DNA of 64,000 bases from Saccharopolyspora oryzae (GCF_027853915.1 NZ_JAQGLA010000012.1:1-64000), one strand, 5' to 3'. Positions 56,438 to 64,000 are shown, numbered from the stretch's first letter. Translations and numbers: made by a program. The notes: generated by a model not told the origin, from the letters alone.

Positions 56438-56863
56438 ATGACTGCTCAGATGATTTCCCGCAGGTTCGGCTGGCTGATCACCGACTTCACCGAACGCGTG
56501 GCCGGTGTGGCGCACGCGATCGTGGTCTCCGCCGATGGACTGGTGCTGACCGCTTCGGCGACCCTGCCCAGGGACCGCGCGGATCAGCTGGCGGCCGTGG
56601 CCTCGGGGCTGCTGAGCCTCACCCAGGGCTCGGCGAAGTGCTTCGAGGCCGGGCAGGTCGTGCAGACCATCGTGGAGATGGAGCGCGGCACGCTGCTGCA
56701 GATGGGCATCAGCGACGGCTCCTGCCTGACCGTGCTCGCCGCCCCGCAGTGCGACATGGGGCTGATCGCCTACGAGATGACCATGCTCGTGGAGCGCGTC
56801 GGTCAGATGCTGACGCCGGAGATCCGCTCGCAGTTGCAGGGCTCGACCGGCGCACTCGTGTGA
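56438..56863 (+). CDS. cvnB: Conservon roadblock/LC7 protein CvnB
   Basis: 141 aa. RFGWLITDFTERVAGVAHAIVVSADGLVL, ASGLLSLTQGSAKCFEAG and MTMLVERVGQMLTPEIR are the roadblock/LC7 fold typical of CvnB. In MglB and CvnB this fold modulates the small GTPase. ATG with AGGAGG, 54 nt after cvnA. Confidence 0.94.
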   Translation: MTAQMISRRFGWLITDFTERVAGVAHAIVVSADGLVLTASATLPRDRADQLAAVASGLLSLTQGSAKCFEAGQVVQTIVEMERGTLLQMGISDGSCLTVLAAPQCDMGLIAYEMTMLVERVGQMLTPEIRSQLQGSTGALV

Positions 56864-56870
56864 GGTTGCG

Positions 56871-57422
56871 ATGAGCAGAAGATCGGAGCACCCACGCGGG
56901 CGAAGACGCGACAGCAGCGGGGACAACGGCTTCGCCGACGTCGTCAACGGGTTCAGCTTCGGCAGCGCGAAGCGCAAGCGCAAGGGGCGCTCCGAAGCCG
57001 ACCGGTACGATGAGCAGCACCATGATCAACACGACGCGCCGGAGCCGTCCTACCTGGACGAACCGGCGGAGGAGCCCGCTGCCCCGGCCGCGTCGAGCAT
57101 CCGCTCGTACACCTGGACGGGTGGGCGCACCAGGTCCACGCACAAGTTGGAGCTGGAGACCCTCGTCTCGATCGGCGAGGGGTACCAACCTGGCACCGCG
57201 GTTCGGCTGGAACACCAGTCGATCGCAGAGCTGTGCCAACACCCGAGGTCGGTGGCAGAAGTGGGGGCGCTGTTGTCAGTGCCGATCGGGGTGGCCCGCG
57301 TTCTGCTGGCGGACATGGCCGAGCTCGGGTTGATCACCGTGCACCAGACGGTGAGCGAAAGCGGTAGCGCACCACACATGGTGTTGATGGAAAGGGTTTT
57401 GAGTGGACTCCGTCGGCTATAG
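56871..57422 (+). CDS. cvnC: Conservon DUF742 protein CvnC
   Basis: 183 aa. A variable basic and acidic N-terminal half (RRGRRRDSSGDNG; DQHDAPEPSYLDEPAEE), then DUF742: SIRSYTWTGGRTRST, LELETLVSIGE, LEHQSIAELCQHPRSVAEV, LLSVPIGVARVLLADMAELGLI and a C-terminal LMERVLSGLRRL, a winged-helix-like fold. ATG 7 nt after cvnB. Overlaps cvnD by 20 nt. Confidence 0.94.
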   Translation: MSRRSEHPRGRRRDSSGDNGFADVVNGFSFGSAKRKRKGRSEADRYDEQHHDQHDAPEPSYLDEPAEEPAAPAASSIRSYTWTGGRTRSTHKLELETLVSIGEGYQPGTAVRLEHQSIAELCQHPRSVAEVGALLSVPIGVARVLLADMAELGLITVHQTVSESGSAPHMVLMERVLSGLRRL

Positions 57423-58029
57423 CGCCCCCCGGCTCGGCACCCCGCCGCAGGCCGCGAGTCGCGCCGGAACCACGTCTACCTCGGCGAAGATCGTGGTGGC
57501 CGGTGGTTTCGGCGTCGGCAAGACGACCTTCGTCGGTTCGGTGTCGGAGATCGTGCCGCTGACCACCGAGGCGGTGATGACCGAGGCGAGTCGCGGTGTC
57601 GACGACCTGGGCGCGACGCCGAACAAGGCCACCACCACCGTGGCGATGGACTTCGGTCGCATCACGCTGGCCTCGGACCTGATCCTGTACCTGTTCGGCA
57701 CCCCGGGCCAGCAGCGGTTCTGGTTCATGTGGGACGACCTGGTCAAGGGTGCGATCGGCGCGGTCGTGCTGGTGGACACCCGCCGGCTGGCCGACTCGTT
57801 CTCGGCGATCGACTTCTTCGAGGACCGCGGTCTGCCTTACACGGTCGGGGTGAACTGCTTCGACGGGCAGATGCTGCACTCCATCGAGCAGGTCCGCGAG
57901 GCGATGGCGATCGGGCCGGACGTGCCGATGGCCCCGTGCGACGCCCGCGACCGCGAGTCCACCAAGCGCACGCTGATCGGTCTGGTGGAGCACGCGATGC
58001 GCCACTGGGCTTCGCGCCAGATGGGTTGA
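57403..58029 (+). CDS. cvnD: Conservon small GTPase CvnD
   Basis: 208 aa. P-loop VVAGGFGVGKTTFVGSV (about 31-47), switch I region with KATTTVAMDFGRI, G3 LFGTPGQQRFWFMWDDL and the G4-like VGVNCFDGQ (NxxD variant). Acts as the switch of the conservon, analogous to Ras-type GTPases. GTG start 57403 overlaps cvnC. A terminator follows. Confidence 0.95.
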   Translation: MDSVGYSAPRLGTPPQAASRAGTTSTSAKIVVAGGFGVGKTTFVGSVSEIVPLTTEAVMTEASRGVDDLGATPNKATTTVAMDFGRITLASDLILYLFGTPGQQRFWFMWDDLVKGAIGAVVLVDTRRLADSFSAIDFFEDRGLPYTVGVNCFDGQMLHSIEQVREAMAIGPDVPMAPCDARDRESTKRTLIGLVEHAMRHWASRQMG

Positions 58030-58032
58030 GGC

Positions 58033-58060
58033 ACCGGGGTGCGCGCGGTCGCACCCCGGT
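58033..58060 (+). terminator. Hairpin terminator of the conservon
   Basis: ACCGGGGTGC and GCACCCCGGT form a 10-bp stem with an 8-nt loop, 3 nt after the cvnD stop. Confidence 0.75.
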
Positions 58061-58175
58061 TCACCCGGGAACTCGCCGTGCTGCCCGCCTGCCGGGGTGG
58101 CGGGTCAGCGGGCGGTTCTGCCCACAGGGGACGTTGAACCGGGTTTTGCTCAGCGCTGGGCGAACGGCGTCGCCA

Positions 58176-58460
58176 TCATGGCGAGGCACCTGCCACGGCG
58201 ATCGCCTTTCCGCTCAACCCGGCCCCGGCGGGCATGCGGCTCATCCAGTCGATCACGTTCTTCAGCGCCGCCGGGATCGCGGCGTTGTGCTCCGGCGCCG
58301 CGATCAGCAGCCCGTCGGCCTGCAGGATCTGCTGGTGCAGGTCGTGCACGGCGGTTGGCGGGTTCTGCTCCAAGTCCTGGTTGTACAGCGGCAGATCGCC
58401 CAGCCCGGGGTGGACGTGCACGGACATCGAGCTCGACGCGAGGTCGCGCCGGTCAGCGCT
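58176..58460 (-). pseudogene. Truncated NADPH-dependent FMN reductase
   Basis: About 90 codons remain of a normally 180-aa flavodoxin-like FMN reductase: MSVHVHPGLGDLPLYNQDLE, HDLHQQILQADGLLIAAPEHNAAIPAALKNVIDW (read in parts) and SGKAIAVAGASP, then a stop exactly where the family continues through the flavin loop. The N-terminal 35-40 residues including the SGSLRxxSxN loop are missing, with the frame running back only into the methyltransferase 3' end (ADRRDLASSS). Both halves of the active site are damaged, so no activity is expected. Confidence 0.75.
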
Positions 58461-59268
58461 TGCGGGCGACTCCGCCCAGGAGGTTGTGGGATGCGGCGCT
58501 GGGCTCGGTCAGGAGCGGGCCGTCGGGCCACCAGTCGAAGAGGTAGGCCAGGCCCGGTTCGATCATCTCCAGGCCGCGGAACAGCTCGGCGATCTCCTCG
58601 CGGCGCCGGTAGAAGCAGCTGCCCATCATCTCGTTGAAGCGCGCCTCGGACTCGACCGCCAGCTCGGCGCTGTAGCTGCCGTCCGCCGGGTTGTGCAGGT
58701 GCGAGATCGCGATGTAGGAGCCCGGCGCCAGCGCATCCACGTAGGACTGCATGATCTGGCCCGGGTTCTCCTCGTCGGTCACGTGGTGCAGCGTGTTGCA
58801 CTGGATCAGCCCGACCGGACGGCTCAGGTCCAGGTGCTTGGTGACCGCCGGGTCGCTCAGGATAGCCGCCGGATCGCGCAGGTCGCCCATCACGAAGTGG
58901 GTGTAGTCGTTCTCCTCCAGCAGCGCGCGGCCGTGCGCCGCCACCGACGGGTCGTTGTCGACGTAGACGACCTTCGCCTCGGAGTTGAGGCGCTGCGCCG
59001 CCTGGTGGGTGTTCTCCGCAGTGGGCAAGCCGGAGCCGAGGTCCAGGAACTGGTCGATCCCGGCACCACCGGCCATGAAGCGGACCACCCGGATCAGCCA
59101 GGCCCGGCACAACCTGCCGACCTCGATGGCCTCCGGGGCGATCTCCTGGATCTGCCGCAGGACCTGCCGGTCCACCTCGAAGTTGTCCTTGCCGCCGACG
59201 AACGCGTCGTAGACCCGCGCGATGCTGGGCTTGGAGGTGTCGATCTGCGGCCGGTCAACTTCTGCCAT
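58453..59268 (-). CDS. SAM-dependent methyltransferase, DUF574
   Basis: 271 aa. SIARVYDAFVGGKDNFEVDRQ is the DUF574 N-terminus; SAM motif I DQFLDLGSGLPTAENTHQAA, post-I VVYVDNDPSVAAHGRALL, GLIQCNTLHHVTD and AISHLHNPADGSYS. This large actinobacterial family often flanks conservons and regulator genes; substrate unknown. ATG at 59268. The broken FMN reductase follows directly. Confidence 0.92.
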   Translation of the reverse strand: MAEVDRPQIDTSKPSIARVYDAFVGGKDNFEVDRQVLRQIQEIAPEAIEVGRLCRAWLIRVVRFMAGGAGIDQFLDLGSGLPTAENTHQAAQRLNSEAKVVYVDNDPSVAAHGRALLEENDYTHFVMGDLRDPAAILSDPAVTKHLDLSRPVGLIQCNTLHHVTDEENPGQIMQSYVDALAPGSYIAISHLHNPADGSYSAELAVESEARFNEMMGSCFYRRREEIAELFRGLEMIEPGLAYLFDWWPDGPLLTEPSAASHNLLGGVARKR

Positions 59269-59345
59269 GTCGTGGATCCGCTCGGTCCGAGGTGGGAAAC
59301 GATCTAGCCCAGGGTAAGCGCCCCGGACTGCCTGGTAAACACCTA

Positions 59346-60449
59346 TCACCTGCTGGCTTCGGTGATGTGCACGGCCTTTTCGGTGCTGTCCGGCTCGGCG
59401 AAGGCCAGCAGCCGGTGGCCTTCCTCGATCAAGGCGTCCGCGGCCTCTTCGGGCATCTCCTGGTAGGGGGAGATGGTCAGCGTCGCGGTGCCGTTCTGCC
59501 GCTCGACCTGCCAGGTGCCGTGCAGGAACCCGTCCACCAGGATCGTGCCGGGAAGCACCGCGTTCTTCACGCTGAACAGGCGCTTCCTGGCTTCCGGGGA
59601 CATGACGCGGGTGCGGTCCTGGTGGGAGAGCAGCAGGTTGTCGAACGGCGCGAGGAACCGCGGCGGGCTCGGCAGGTCCGGGTCGGGGAGCGGGGCGTCG
59701 GGCAGGTCGAGCAGCTCGCGGCCGTTCTCGTCGCGGAAGCTGCGCAGGTCCAGGCCCGCCACCACTTCCTTCAGGCGGGTCAGACCGGACCAGGTCTGCA
59801 TGTCCGCGACGGAGGCCGGGCCGAACGCGGCGAGGTAGCGGAGCAGCACCTCCCCGGTCGAAGGCTCGGCGAGCGGGCGGCCGAGCCACGTTTCGGCCGT
59901 CGCGTAGACCGGCTGGCCGCTGCGGCCCCAGATCGCCCGCGGCGGGATCTGCACCAGCGGCAACAGGTTCCGCACCGCGAAAGCCAGCGCCGCCGGGGAG
60001 CGGTCGGGCCAGCGCTCGGCGAGCAGCGGGCGCAACTGGGCTGCGCTGCGGGGCTGCTCGTCCAGCAGCTCCCGGCCGGCAGCGGCGACCTCGGCCAGGT
60101 CCAGCCCGGCGAACTCACCGCGGTGCTGGGTGTTGGCGTGCACGTTGCGGTCCAGGAACGGCTGCACCATCGGCCGCAGGTGCAAGCAGTCCTCGGCGGA
60201 GACCAGGTGCACCGTGCCGCGCATCAGCACGATGCGGACCACGCTCCGGTCCAGCAGTCGCTGCGCCAGGTCATCGGGCCGGAAGTCGATCAGGCGGCTC
60301 CACAGGCCGAAGTACGGCGGGAACGGCGCCTGCGCCTGCATCCCGACCAAGTGCTCCACCGCCTCGATCGGCGACTTCTCCGATCGGTGCAGCAGGAGCT
60401 GCCGCTGCAGCGTCGCGCGGTTGAGCTGGCGCTGGGTGAGGACGGGCAT
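59346..60449 (-). CDS. Winged-helix AlkZ-like DNA glycosylase (HTH_42)
   Basis: 367 aa. EHLVGMQAQAPFPPYFGLWSRL contains Q38-A-Q40, the QxQ catalytic motif of AlkZ (azinomycin-resistance glycosylase); YcaQ/AlkX has QxD. Further family blocks: VRIVLMRGTVHLVSAEDC, DRSPAALAFAVRNLLPLVQIPPRAIWG and PRFLAPFDNLLLSHQDR, with C-terminal DGFLHGTWQVER. AlkZ-like proteins excise bulky alkylation damage or crosslinks, sometimes as self-resistance. No toxin cluster is seen nearby. ATG at 60449 with GGAAGGAGACC upstream. Divergent from dprE2 (67 nt). Confidence 0.87.
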   Translation of the reverse strand: MPVLTQRQLNRATLQRQLLLHRSEKSPIEAVEHLVGMQAQAPFPPYFGLWSRLIDFRPDDLAQRLLDRSVVRIVLMRGTVHLVSAEDCLHLRPMVQPFLDRNVHANTQHRGEFAGLDLAEVAAAGRELLDEQPRSAAQLRPLLAERWPDRSPAALAFAVRNLLPLVQIPPRAIWGRSGQPVYATAETWLGRPLAEPSTGEVLLRYLAAFGPASVADMQTWSGLTRLKEVVAGLDLRSFRDENGRELLDLPDAPLPDPDLPSPPRFLAPFDNLLLSHQDRTRVMSPEARKRLFSVKNAVLPGTILVDGFLHGTWQVERQNGTATLTISPYQEMPEEAADALIEEGHRLLAFAEPDSTEKAVHITEASR

Positions 60450-60516
60450 CGGTCTCCTTCCGCCGACGGGACAGTACGTGGGCGCACCGACATCCGGCGG
60501 TGGCAGACTGACCGCG

Positions 60517-61260
60517 ATGAGCGGAGCGGTTTTGGTCCTCGGGGGCCGCAGTGAGATCGGCGTGGCGGTCGCGGAGCGCCTGGTCAAGCAGGGACGCACC
60601 AAGGTGGTGCTGGCGGCGCGGCGGTCCGCGGACCTCGACGCCGAGGAAGCGCTGCTCCGCGAGGTGGGCGCGACCGAGGTGGCGCGGGCGGAGTTCGACG
60701 CGGACGACGTGAGCAGCCACGAGCAGCTGCTGCGCGGCATCGTCGACGAGCACGGCCCGATCGACGTCGCGGTGACGGCCTTCGGACTGCTCGGCGACCA
60801 GGAACGAGCGGAACGCGAAGCGGCGCACGCGATCGAGATCGTGCACACCGACTACGTCGCGCACATCAGCGTCCTGACCCACCTGGCGAACCTGCTGCGC
60901 CAGCAGGGCAGCGGCCGGATCGTGGTGTTCTCGTCCGTGGCCGGGGTGCGGGTGCGCCGCGCGAACTACGTGTACGGCTCGGCGAAGGCCGGGCTCGACG
61001 GCTTCGCCAACGGACTGTCCGACGCCCTGGTCGGCAGCGGGGTGGAACTGCTGATCGTGCGGCCGGGATTCGTCATCGGCCGGATGACCCAAGGCATGAG
61101 CCCGGCGCCGTGGTCGAGCACGCCCGACCAGGTCGCCGACGCGACCGTCTCGGCGCTCCGCCGGGGGCGCCGAGTGGTGTGGGTCCCGGGAATCCTGCGC
61201 TGGGTGTTCGCCGCGATGCGCCTGGTCCCGCAGGCCATCTGGCGCCGCATGCCCCGCTGA
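60517..61260 (+). CDS. dprE2: Decaprenylphosphoryl-2-keto-ribose reductase
   Basis: 247 aa SDR. VLVLGGRSEIGVAVAERLV (Rossmann), VAVTAFGLLGDQ, FSSVAGVRVRRANYVYGSAKAGLDGF with catalytic Ser-Tyr-Lys, and LIVRPGFVIGRM. The VRRANxVYGSxKAGLDGF block and FGLLGD are highly specific to DprE2, which with DprE1 makes decaprenylphosphoryl arabinose for arabinan in the wall. dprE1 is not in the window, so the pair is split or this is a paralogue. A homologous reductase with another lipid-linked sugar is possible. Confidence 0.85.
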   Translation: MSGAVLVLGGRSEIGVAVAERLVKQGRTKVVLAARRSADLDAEEALLREVGATEVARAEFDADDVSSHEQLLRGIVDEHGPIDVAVTAFGLLGDQERAEREAAHAIEIVHTDYVAHISVLTHLANLLRQQGSGRIVVFSSVAGVRVRRANYVYGSAKAGLDGFANGLSDALVGSGVELLIVRPGFVIGRMTQGMSPAPWSSTPDQVADATVSALRRGRRVVWVPGILRWVFAAMRLVPQAIWRRMPR

Positions 61261-61308
61261 CGCCCGCAGCTCCGGGCTCTGCGGCTGCGGTCGGCGGCCG
61301 GGCTCCTC

Positions 61309-61497
61309 GAAATTCAATGGAAATCGGGCCTCCGATTTCCATTGAAATTGCGGAAGTTCTCCACAGGACCCGGAACCTGTCCCCAGGTCTCGGTGTGTCG
61401 GGATCTGACACGCCGGTGCTGTGTCCGGGTGGGTCTGCAGTTTCAATTGAAACTGCGATCCGTCGTGGGTGGGGTTTGCAGTTTCAATTGAAACTGT
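61309..61497. repeat. Composite repeat: A hairpin (copy A5) plus B pair, second composite, reversed
   Basis: A hairpin at 61309-61353 (arms AAATTCAATGGAAATCGG and CCGATTTCCATTGAAATT), then GCGGAAGTTCTCCACAGG, GTGTCGGGATCTGACAC, and B palindromes at 61437-61456 (GCAGTTTCAATTGAAACTGC, perfect) and 61478-61497. The order is the reverse of the composite at 20920-21097. Between the convergent dprE2 and ArsR genes. Confidence 0.92.
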
Positions 61498-61506
61498 GGT
61501 TCCGGG

Positions 61507-62211
61507 TCACTCGAAGGTGGTTGTGTCGAGTGCGAGGTGGTTGCGGAGGGCCGTGGTTCCGGTGGGGGTGAGGCGGACCGCCCGGCTGGTGCCGATCCGC
61601 TTGATCCAGCCGCGGGCGAGGAAGCTGCGCAGCAGGTGCGCGCCCGCGCTGCCCGCCAGGTGGGAGCGGCGTTCGGTCCAGTCCAGGCACGGGCGGGCCA
61701 GCGGGCGGCGGGTGCCGCGGAGGTCCGCTTCGGCGATGCCCAGTGTGCCGGTCAGCCAGGTGAAACCGCTGTCGGTGAGGGCGAATCCGTCGGTCTGGTC
61801 GAGGAGTCCGGCCGTGGTCATGGCGTCGGTGATCGCCACGCCGAGGCGACCGGCGAGGTGGTCGTAGCAGGTGCGGCCGTTGGCCAGCGCCGCCGAGGCG
61901 CTGACCGCGCGCAGCCCGGTCGGTGGTTGCCGAGTCGGGCCCAGGTGGCTGATGAACGACTCGAGGAGATCGGCGACCTGCGCGTCCGCCAGCTGCACGT
62001 AGCGGTGCCTGCCTTGCCGGCGTTCGGCGAGCAGACCGCCCTCGACCAGCCGGTTCAGGTGCTCGCTGGCTGAAGACGCCGCGACTCCCGCGTGCCCGGC
62101 CAGCTCGGTCGCGGTCCACGCGCGCCCGTCCAGCAACGCCAGGCAGAAGGCCGCCCGCGTCGGGTCGGCGAGCAGTCCGGCGAGCCGGGCCACGTCGCGT
62201 TCGATGGTCAT
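61507..62211 (-). CDS. ArsR-family regulator
   Basis: 234 aa. Winged helix: LLADPTRAAFCLALLDGRAW, TATELAGHAGVAASSASEHL, NRLVEGGLLAERRQGRHRYVQL (about 12-80). A C-terminal 150-residue extension is longer than simple ArsR proteins and contains no Cys metal motif, so a small organic ligand is likelier than a metal. Divergent from the PEP mutase-like gene, with a strong palindrome between them. The ATG at 62211 (MTIERDVARLAG) is preferred. Confidence 0.87.
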   Translation of the reverse strand: MTIERDVARLAGLLADPTRAAFCLALLDGRAWTATELAGHAGVAASSASEHLNRLVEGGLLAERRQGRHRYVQLADAQVADLLESFISHLGPTRQPPTGLRAVSASAALANGRTCYDHLAGRLGVAITDAMTTAGLLDQTDGFALTDSGFTWLTGTLGIAEADLRGTRRPLARPCLDWTERRSHLAGSAGAHLLRSFLARGWIKRIGTSRAVRLTPTGTTALRNHLALDTTTFE

Positions 62212-62232
62212 GCGGCCATTCTGCGTCGACGA

Positions 62233-62254
62233 CGCTTCGGCCGTCACCGAAGCG
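62233..62254. promoter_or_regulatory. Palindromic operator between arsR-like and PEP mutase-like genes
   Basis: CGCTTCGG-N6-CCGAAGCG, a perfect 8-bp inverted repeat centred between the divergent starts (62211 and 62276). TACCGT at 62264 may be the -10 of a leaderless PEP-mutase transcript just downstream, so binding would block it. Confidence 0.7.
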
Positions 62255-62275
62255 TTGCGGTCCTACCGTGGCGGC

Positions 62276-63046
62276 ATGTCGGGAGAATTCCACGCACTCC
62301 ACCAGGACGGGCTGCTGTTGCTGCCGAACGCCTGGGACTTCGCCTCCGCCGCAGCGCTCGTCGACGAAGGCTTCGCCGCGATCGGCACGACCAGCCTCGG
62401 GGTGGCCGCCGCGCACGGCGAACCGGACGGGGAGGGGCGCACCCGTGCGCAGACGGTCGAGCTCGCCCGGCGACTGGTCGACCTGCCCCGCCCGATCAGC
62501 GTCGACGTCGAGACCGGGTTCGGCGATCCGGCCGGGATCGCCGAGGAGCTCGCCGAGCTGGGCGTTGCCGGGATCAACCTGGAGGACGGTCTCGGCGACC
62601 CCGGCCACCAGCAGGAACTCATCGCCGAGGTGAAGCGGCGCGCGCCAGGCCTCTTCCTCAACGCGCGCACCGACACCTACTGGCTCGGGCAACCGTCGCT
62701 CAGCGACACGATCGACCGCGCGCAGCGCTACGCGGCGGCTGGGGCGGACGGTGTCTTCGTGCCGGGTATGAGCGCTGCTGACGACATCCGCGCGCTGGTG
62801 GACGCGGTCGGCGTGCCGGTCAACATCCTCTTCCAGCCGGGGCACCGCATCGAGGAGCTCGCCGCGCTCGGCGTTCGGCGGGTGAGCATGGGCTCGCTGC
62901 TGTACCGCGCGGCACTGCACAGCGCCGTCACGACTGCGCGTGCCGTTCGCGATGGTTCCCCCGTGCCGTCGGGCGTTCCGGGTTATTCAGCTGTGCAGGA
63001 CTACGTCGTCGGTGGTCGGCGACGCGGTTCCGGCGGTTTCCAGTGA
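62276..63046 (+). CDS. Isocitrate lyase/PEP mutase family protein
   Basis: 256 aa. LLPNAWDFASAAALVDEGF, AIGTTSLGVAAAHGEPDGE, PISVDVETGFGD (metal Asp) and AGINLEDGLG (metal Glu) define this superfamily. It lacks the KKCGH loop of isocitrate lyase, so it is more likely a PEP phosphomutase, oxaloacetate or 2-methylisocitrate-like lyase; substrate unknown. Start ATG 62276 sits 6 nt after TACCGT without ribosome site. Probable target of the divergent ArsR. Overlaps the next gene by 46 nt (convergent). Confidence 0.87.
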   Translation: MSGEFHALHQDGLLLLPNAWDFASAAALVDEGFAAIGTTSLGVAAAHGEPDGEGRTRAQTVELARRLVDLPRPISVDVETGFGDPAGIAEELAELGVAGINLEDGLGDPGHQQELIAEVKRRAPGLFLNARTDTYWLGQPSLSDTIDRAQRYAAAGADGVFVPGMSAADDIRALVDAVGVPVNILFQPGHRIEELAALGVRRVSMGSLLYRAALHSAVTTARAVRDGSPVPSGVPGYSAVQDYVVGGRRRGSGGFQ

Positions 63047-63744
63047 CCGCCGTCCGGGCCGGTCGGGTGCGACACCCCGGCGCCGAGGTAGCTGCGGAAC
63101 CAGTCGGCGGCGAGCTCCGCGACCCGTTCCAGCGCACCGGGTTCCTCGAACAGGTGACCGGCGTGCGGCACGATCTCGATCTTGACGTCGGTCAGCGGTA
63201 GCGAGGTGAGCAGCTCGACCGCCTGGCGGTTGAGGTTGAGCACCTCGCGGTCGTCGCCGCCGACGATCAGCAGCGTCGGGGCCTGCACCGAATCCAGCCC
63301 TTCACCGGCGAGATCGGGACGACCGCCGCGCGACACCACAGCGGCCACGCGGTCCGGCCGTCGTCCGGCGGCCTTCAGCGCGGCGGCCGCGCCGGTGCTG
63401 GCGCCGAACAGCCCGACCGGCATGCGCTTGGTCGACTCCCAGGCGCTGAGCTGGTCGATCGCGGGTACCAGGCGTTCGGCGAGCAGGTCGATGTCGAAGC
63501 GCAGTTCGTGGGTGTGTTGGTCGAACTTGGCCTCCTCGGGGGTGAGCAGGTCGAGCAGCATGGTGCCGAATCCGGCGCCCTGCAGCGATTCCGCGACGGC
63601 GCGGTTGCGGGGGCTGTGCCGGGAACTCCCGGAACCGTGCGCGAACAGGACCACCGCCCGAGCAGGCGGTGGCACGACGAGATCCCCTTCGAGGTCGCCC
63701 CCGGGGGTCTTGACGATCACCGGCTCGGTCGCGAGTTGAACCAT
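63001..63744 (-). CDS. Dienelactone hydrolase-like alpha/beta hydrolase
   Basis: 247 aa. LFAHGSGSSRHSPRN (oxyanion), LLDLLTPEEAKFDQHTHELRFD, nucleophile VGLFGASTGAAAALKAA, acid VGGDDREV and His VPHAGHLFEEPG. Members of this subgroup often occur beside phosphoribosyltransferase or universal-stress genes; none is visible here. Cytoplasmic. ATG at 63744. Confidence 0.88.
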   Translation of the reverse strand: MVQLATEPVIVKTPGGDLEGDLVVPPPARAVVLFAHGSGSSRHSPRNRAVAESLQGAGFGTMLLDLLTPEEAKFDQHTHELRFDIDLLAERLVPAIDQLSAWESTKRMPVGLFGASTGAAAALKAAGRRPDRVAAVVSRGGRPDLAGEGLDSVQAPTLLIVGGDDREVLNLNRQAVELLTSLPLTDVKIEIVPHAGHLFEEPGALERVAELAADWFRSYLGAGVSHPTGPDGGHWKPPEPRRRPPTT

Positions 63745-63810
63745 GTGAGCCTCCTCCAGTTCCGCAGGCTCCGACTACCCACCAGCCACAACCCCGACAC
63801 GCGAGAAGAT

Positions 63811-64000
63811 TGAGGTTTTCCATCCTCGTTTTGCGTGGCGGTGCGGGTGGCGGAACCTCAGCGCCTGCCTGGACTCCGGGTGCCCGACTTTATGTATGCC
63901 AATACACGGCGGCTGGGCCGTCCTCGCCAGGCGAACGCTGAGGACCCGCGGCGGTGCAAGCTGCGAGGGTGGGCTATGCGCCTGCGGCGCATGCGACCCT
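63811..64000. repeat. D-family element, copy D5 (long form, cut by the window end)
   Basis: Starts TTGAGGTTTTCCATCCTCG, TTGCGTGGCGGTGCGGG, GGCGGAACCTCAGCG, then the AT-rich core TTTATGTATGCCAATACAC, CCAGGCGAACGCTGAGGA and TATGCGCCTGCGGCGCAT, matching long form D3 throughout. The right end is outside the window. Confidence 0.9.

Noticed and set aside
61350-61366. TTCTCCACA as a DnaA box or replication origin
   Set aside because: A single box with one mismatch, inside a repeated element with the same sequence; no cluster and no dnaA or dnaN genes.

Overview
The window is high-GC actinomycete chromosomal DNA. SepH, a complete conservon (sensor kinase, roadblock, DUF742 and GTPase genes), a DprE2-type arabinan-precursor reductase, a DUF574 methyltransferase, and many GTG starts and 4-nt gene overlaps all point to Actinobacteria. 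The arabinogalactan enzyme, together with the absence of obvious mycobacterial markers, makes a Pseudonocardiaceae member such as a Saccharopolyspora relative the best guess (inference). Nearly all of it reads as ordinary chromosome: there is no rRNA, tRNA, CRISPR, phage or recognisable transposase.

Layout. 0-5.3 kb: a partial membrane protein (+), then sepH, serC, a SEC-C/TPR-like protein and a CitA-type citrate synthase (all -). 5.6-11.3 kb: a complete urease operon, ureA-B-C-F-G-D, ending in a urea transporter. 11.6-16.2 kb: pdxH, an MFS exporter, an APC amino-acid permease and an aldose 1-epimerase. 16.3-20.8 kb: an acyl-CoA dehydrogenase divergent from a TetR-PfkB kinase pair, then the main citrate synthase gltA. 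21-27.9 kb: a two-gene ABC exporter, glpD, a TetR regulator divergent from an AgpS-like FAD enzyme, and a GNAT. 28-32.7 kb: tandem drug-type MFS genes under a divergent TetR, then a FAD monooxygenase. 32.9-38 kb: a poorly described module with a soluble three-domain FtsK/EccC-like ATPase, two tiny helical proteins, a coiled-coil partner and an unknown protein. 38-43.7 kb: PRC-barrel protein, lysophospholipase-like hydrolase, DUF4232 lipoprotein, GH25-LysM lysozyme, a membrane protein and a CopD-like protein. 44.6-48.8 kb: a tight operon of a DMT membrane protein, GT4, alpha/beta hydrolase and a second GT4. 49-50.5 kb: small secreted proteins and a YrhK-like gene that looks frameshifted. 50.8-52.8 kb: the actP-DUF485 cation/acetate symporter pair. 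53.5-58 kb: the conservon. 58-64 kb: a broken FMN reductase, a methyltransferase, an AlkZ-like glycosylase divergent from dprE2, an ArsR regulator divergent from a PEP-mutase family enzyme, and a dienelactone-hydrolase-like protein.

The most striking feature outside the genes is a dense set of intergenic inverted repeats in four families, named here A to D. A is AT-rich hairpins built on TTCAATGGAAAT (five copies). B is pairs of GCAGTTTCAATTGAAACTG palindromes (three pairs). C is hairpins with GTGAGT...ACTCAC arms (four copies, one a perfect 48-nt palindrome inside the urease operon). D is a larger palindromic element of about 100 or 240 nt (five copies) that in four cases starts at, or within a few bases of, a stop codon. 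A and B also occur together as a composite, present twice in opposite orientation, both times between convergent genes. The two leading candidates for new biology are these 3'-end elements and the FtsK-like module. All family assignments come from reading motifs and overall resemblance by eye; no searches were run.
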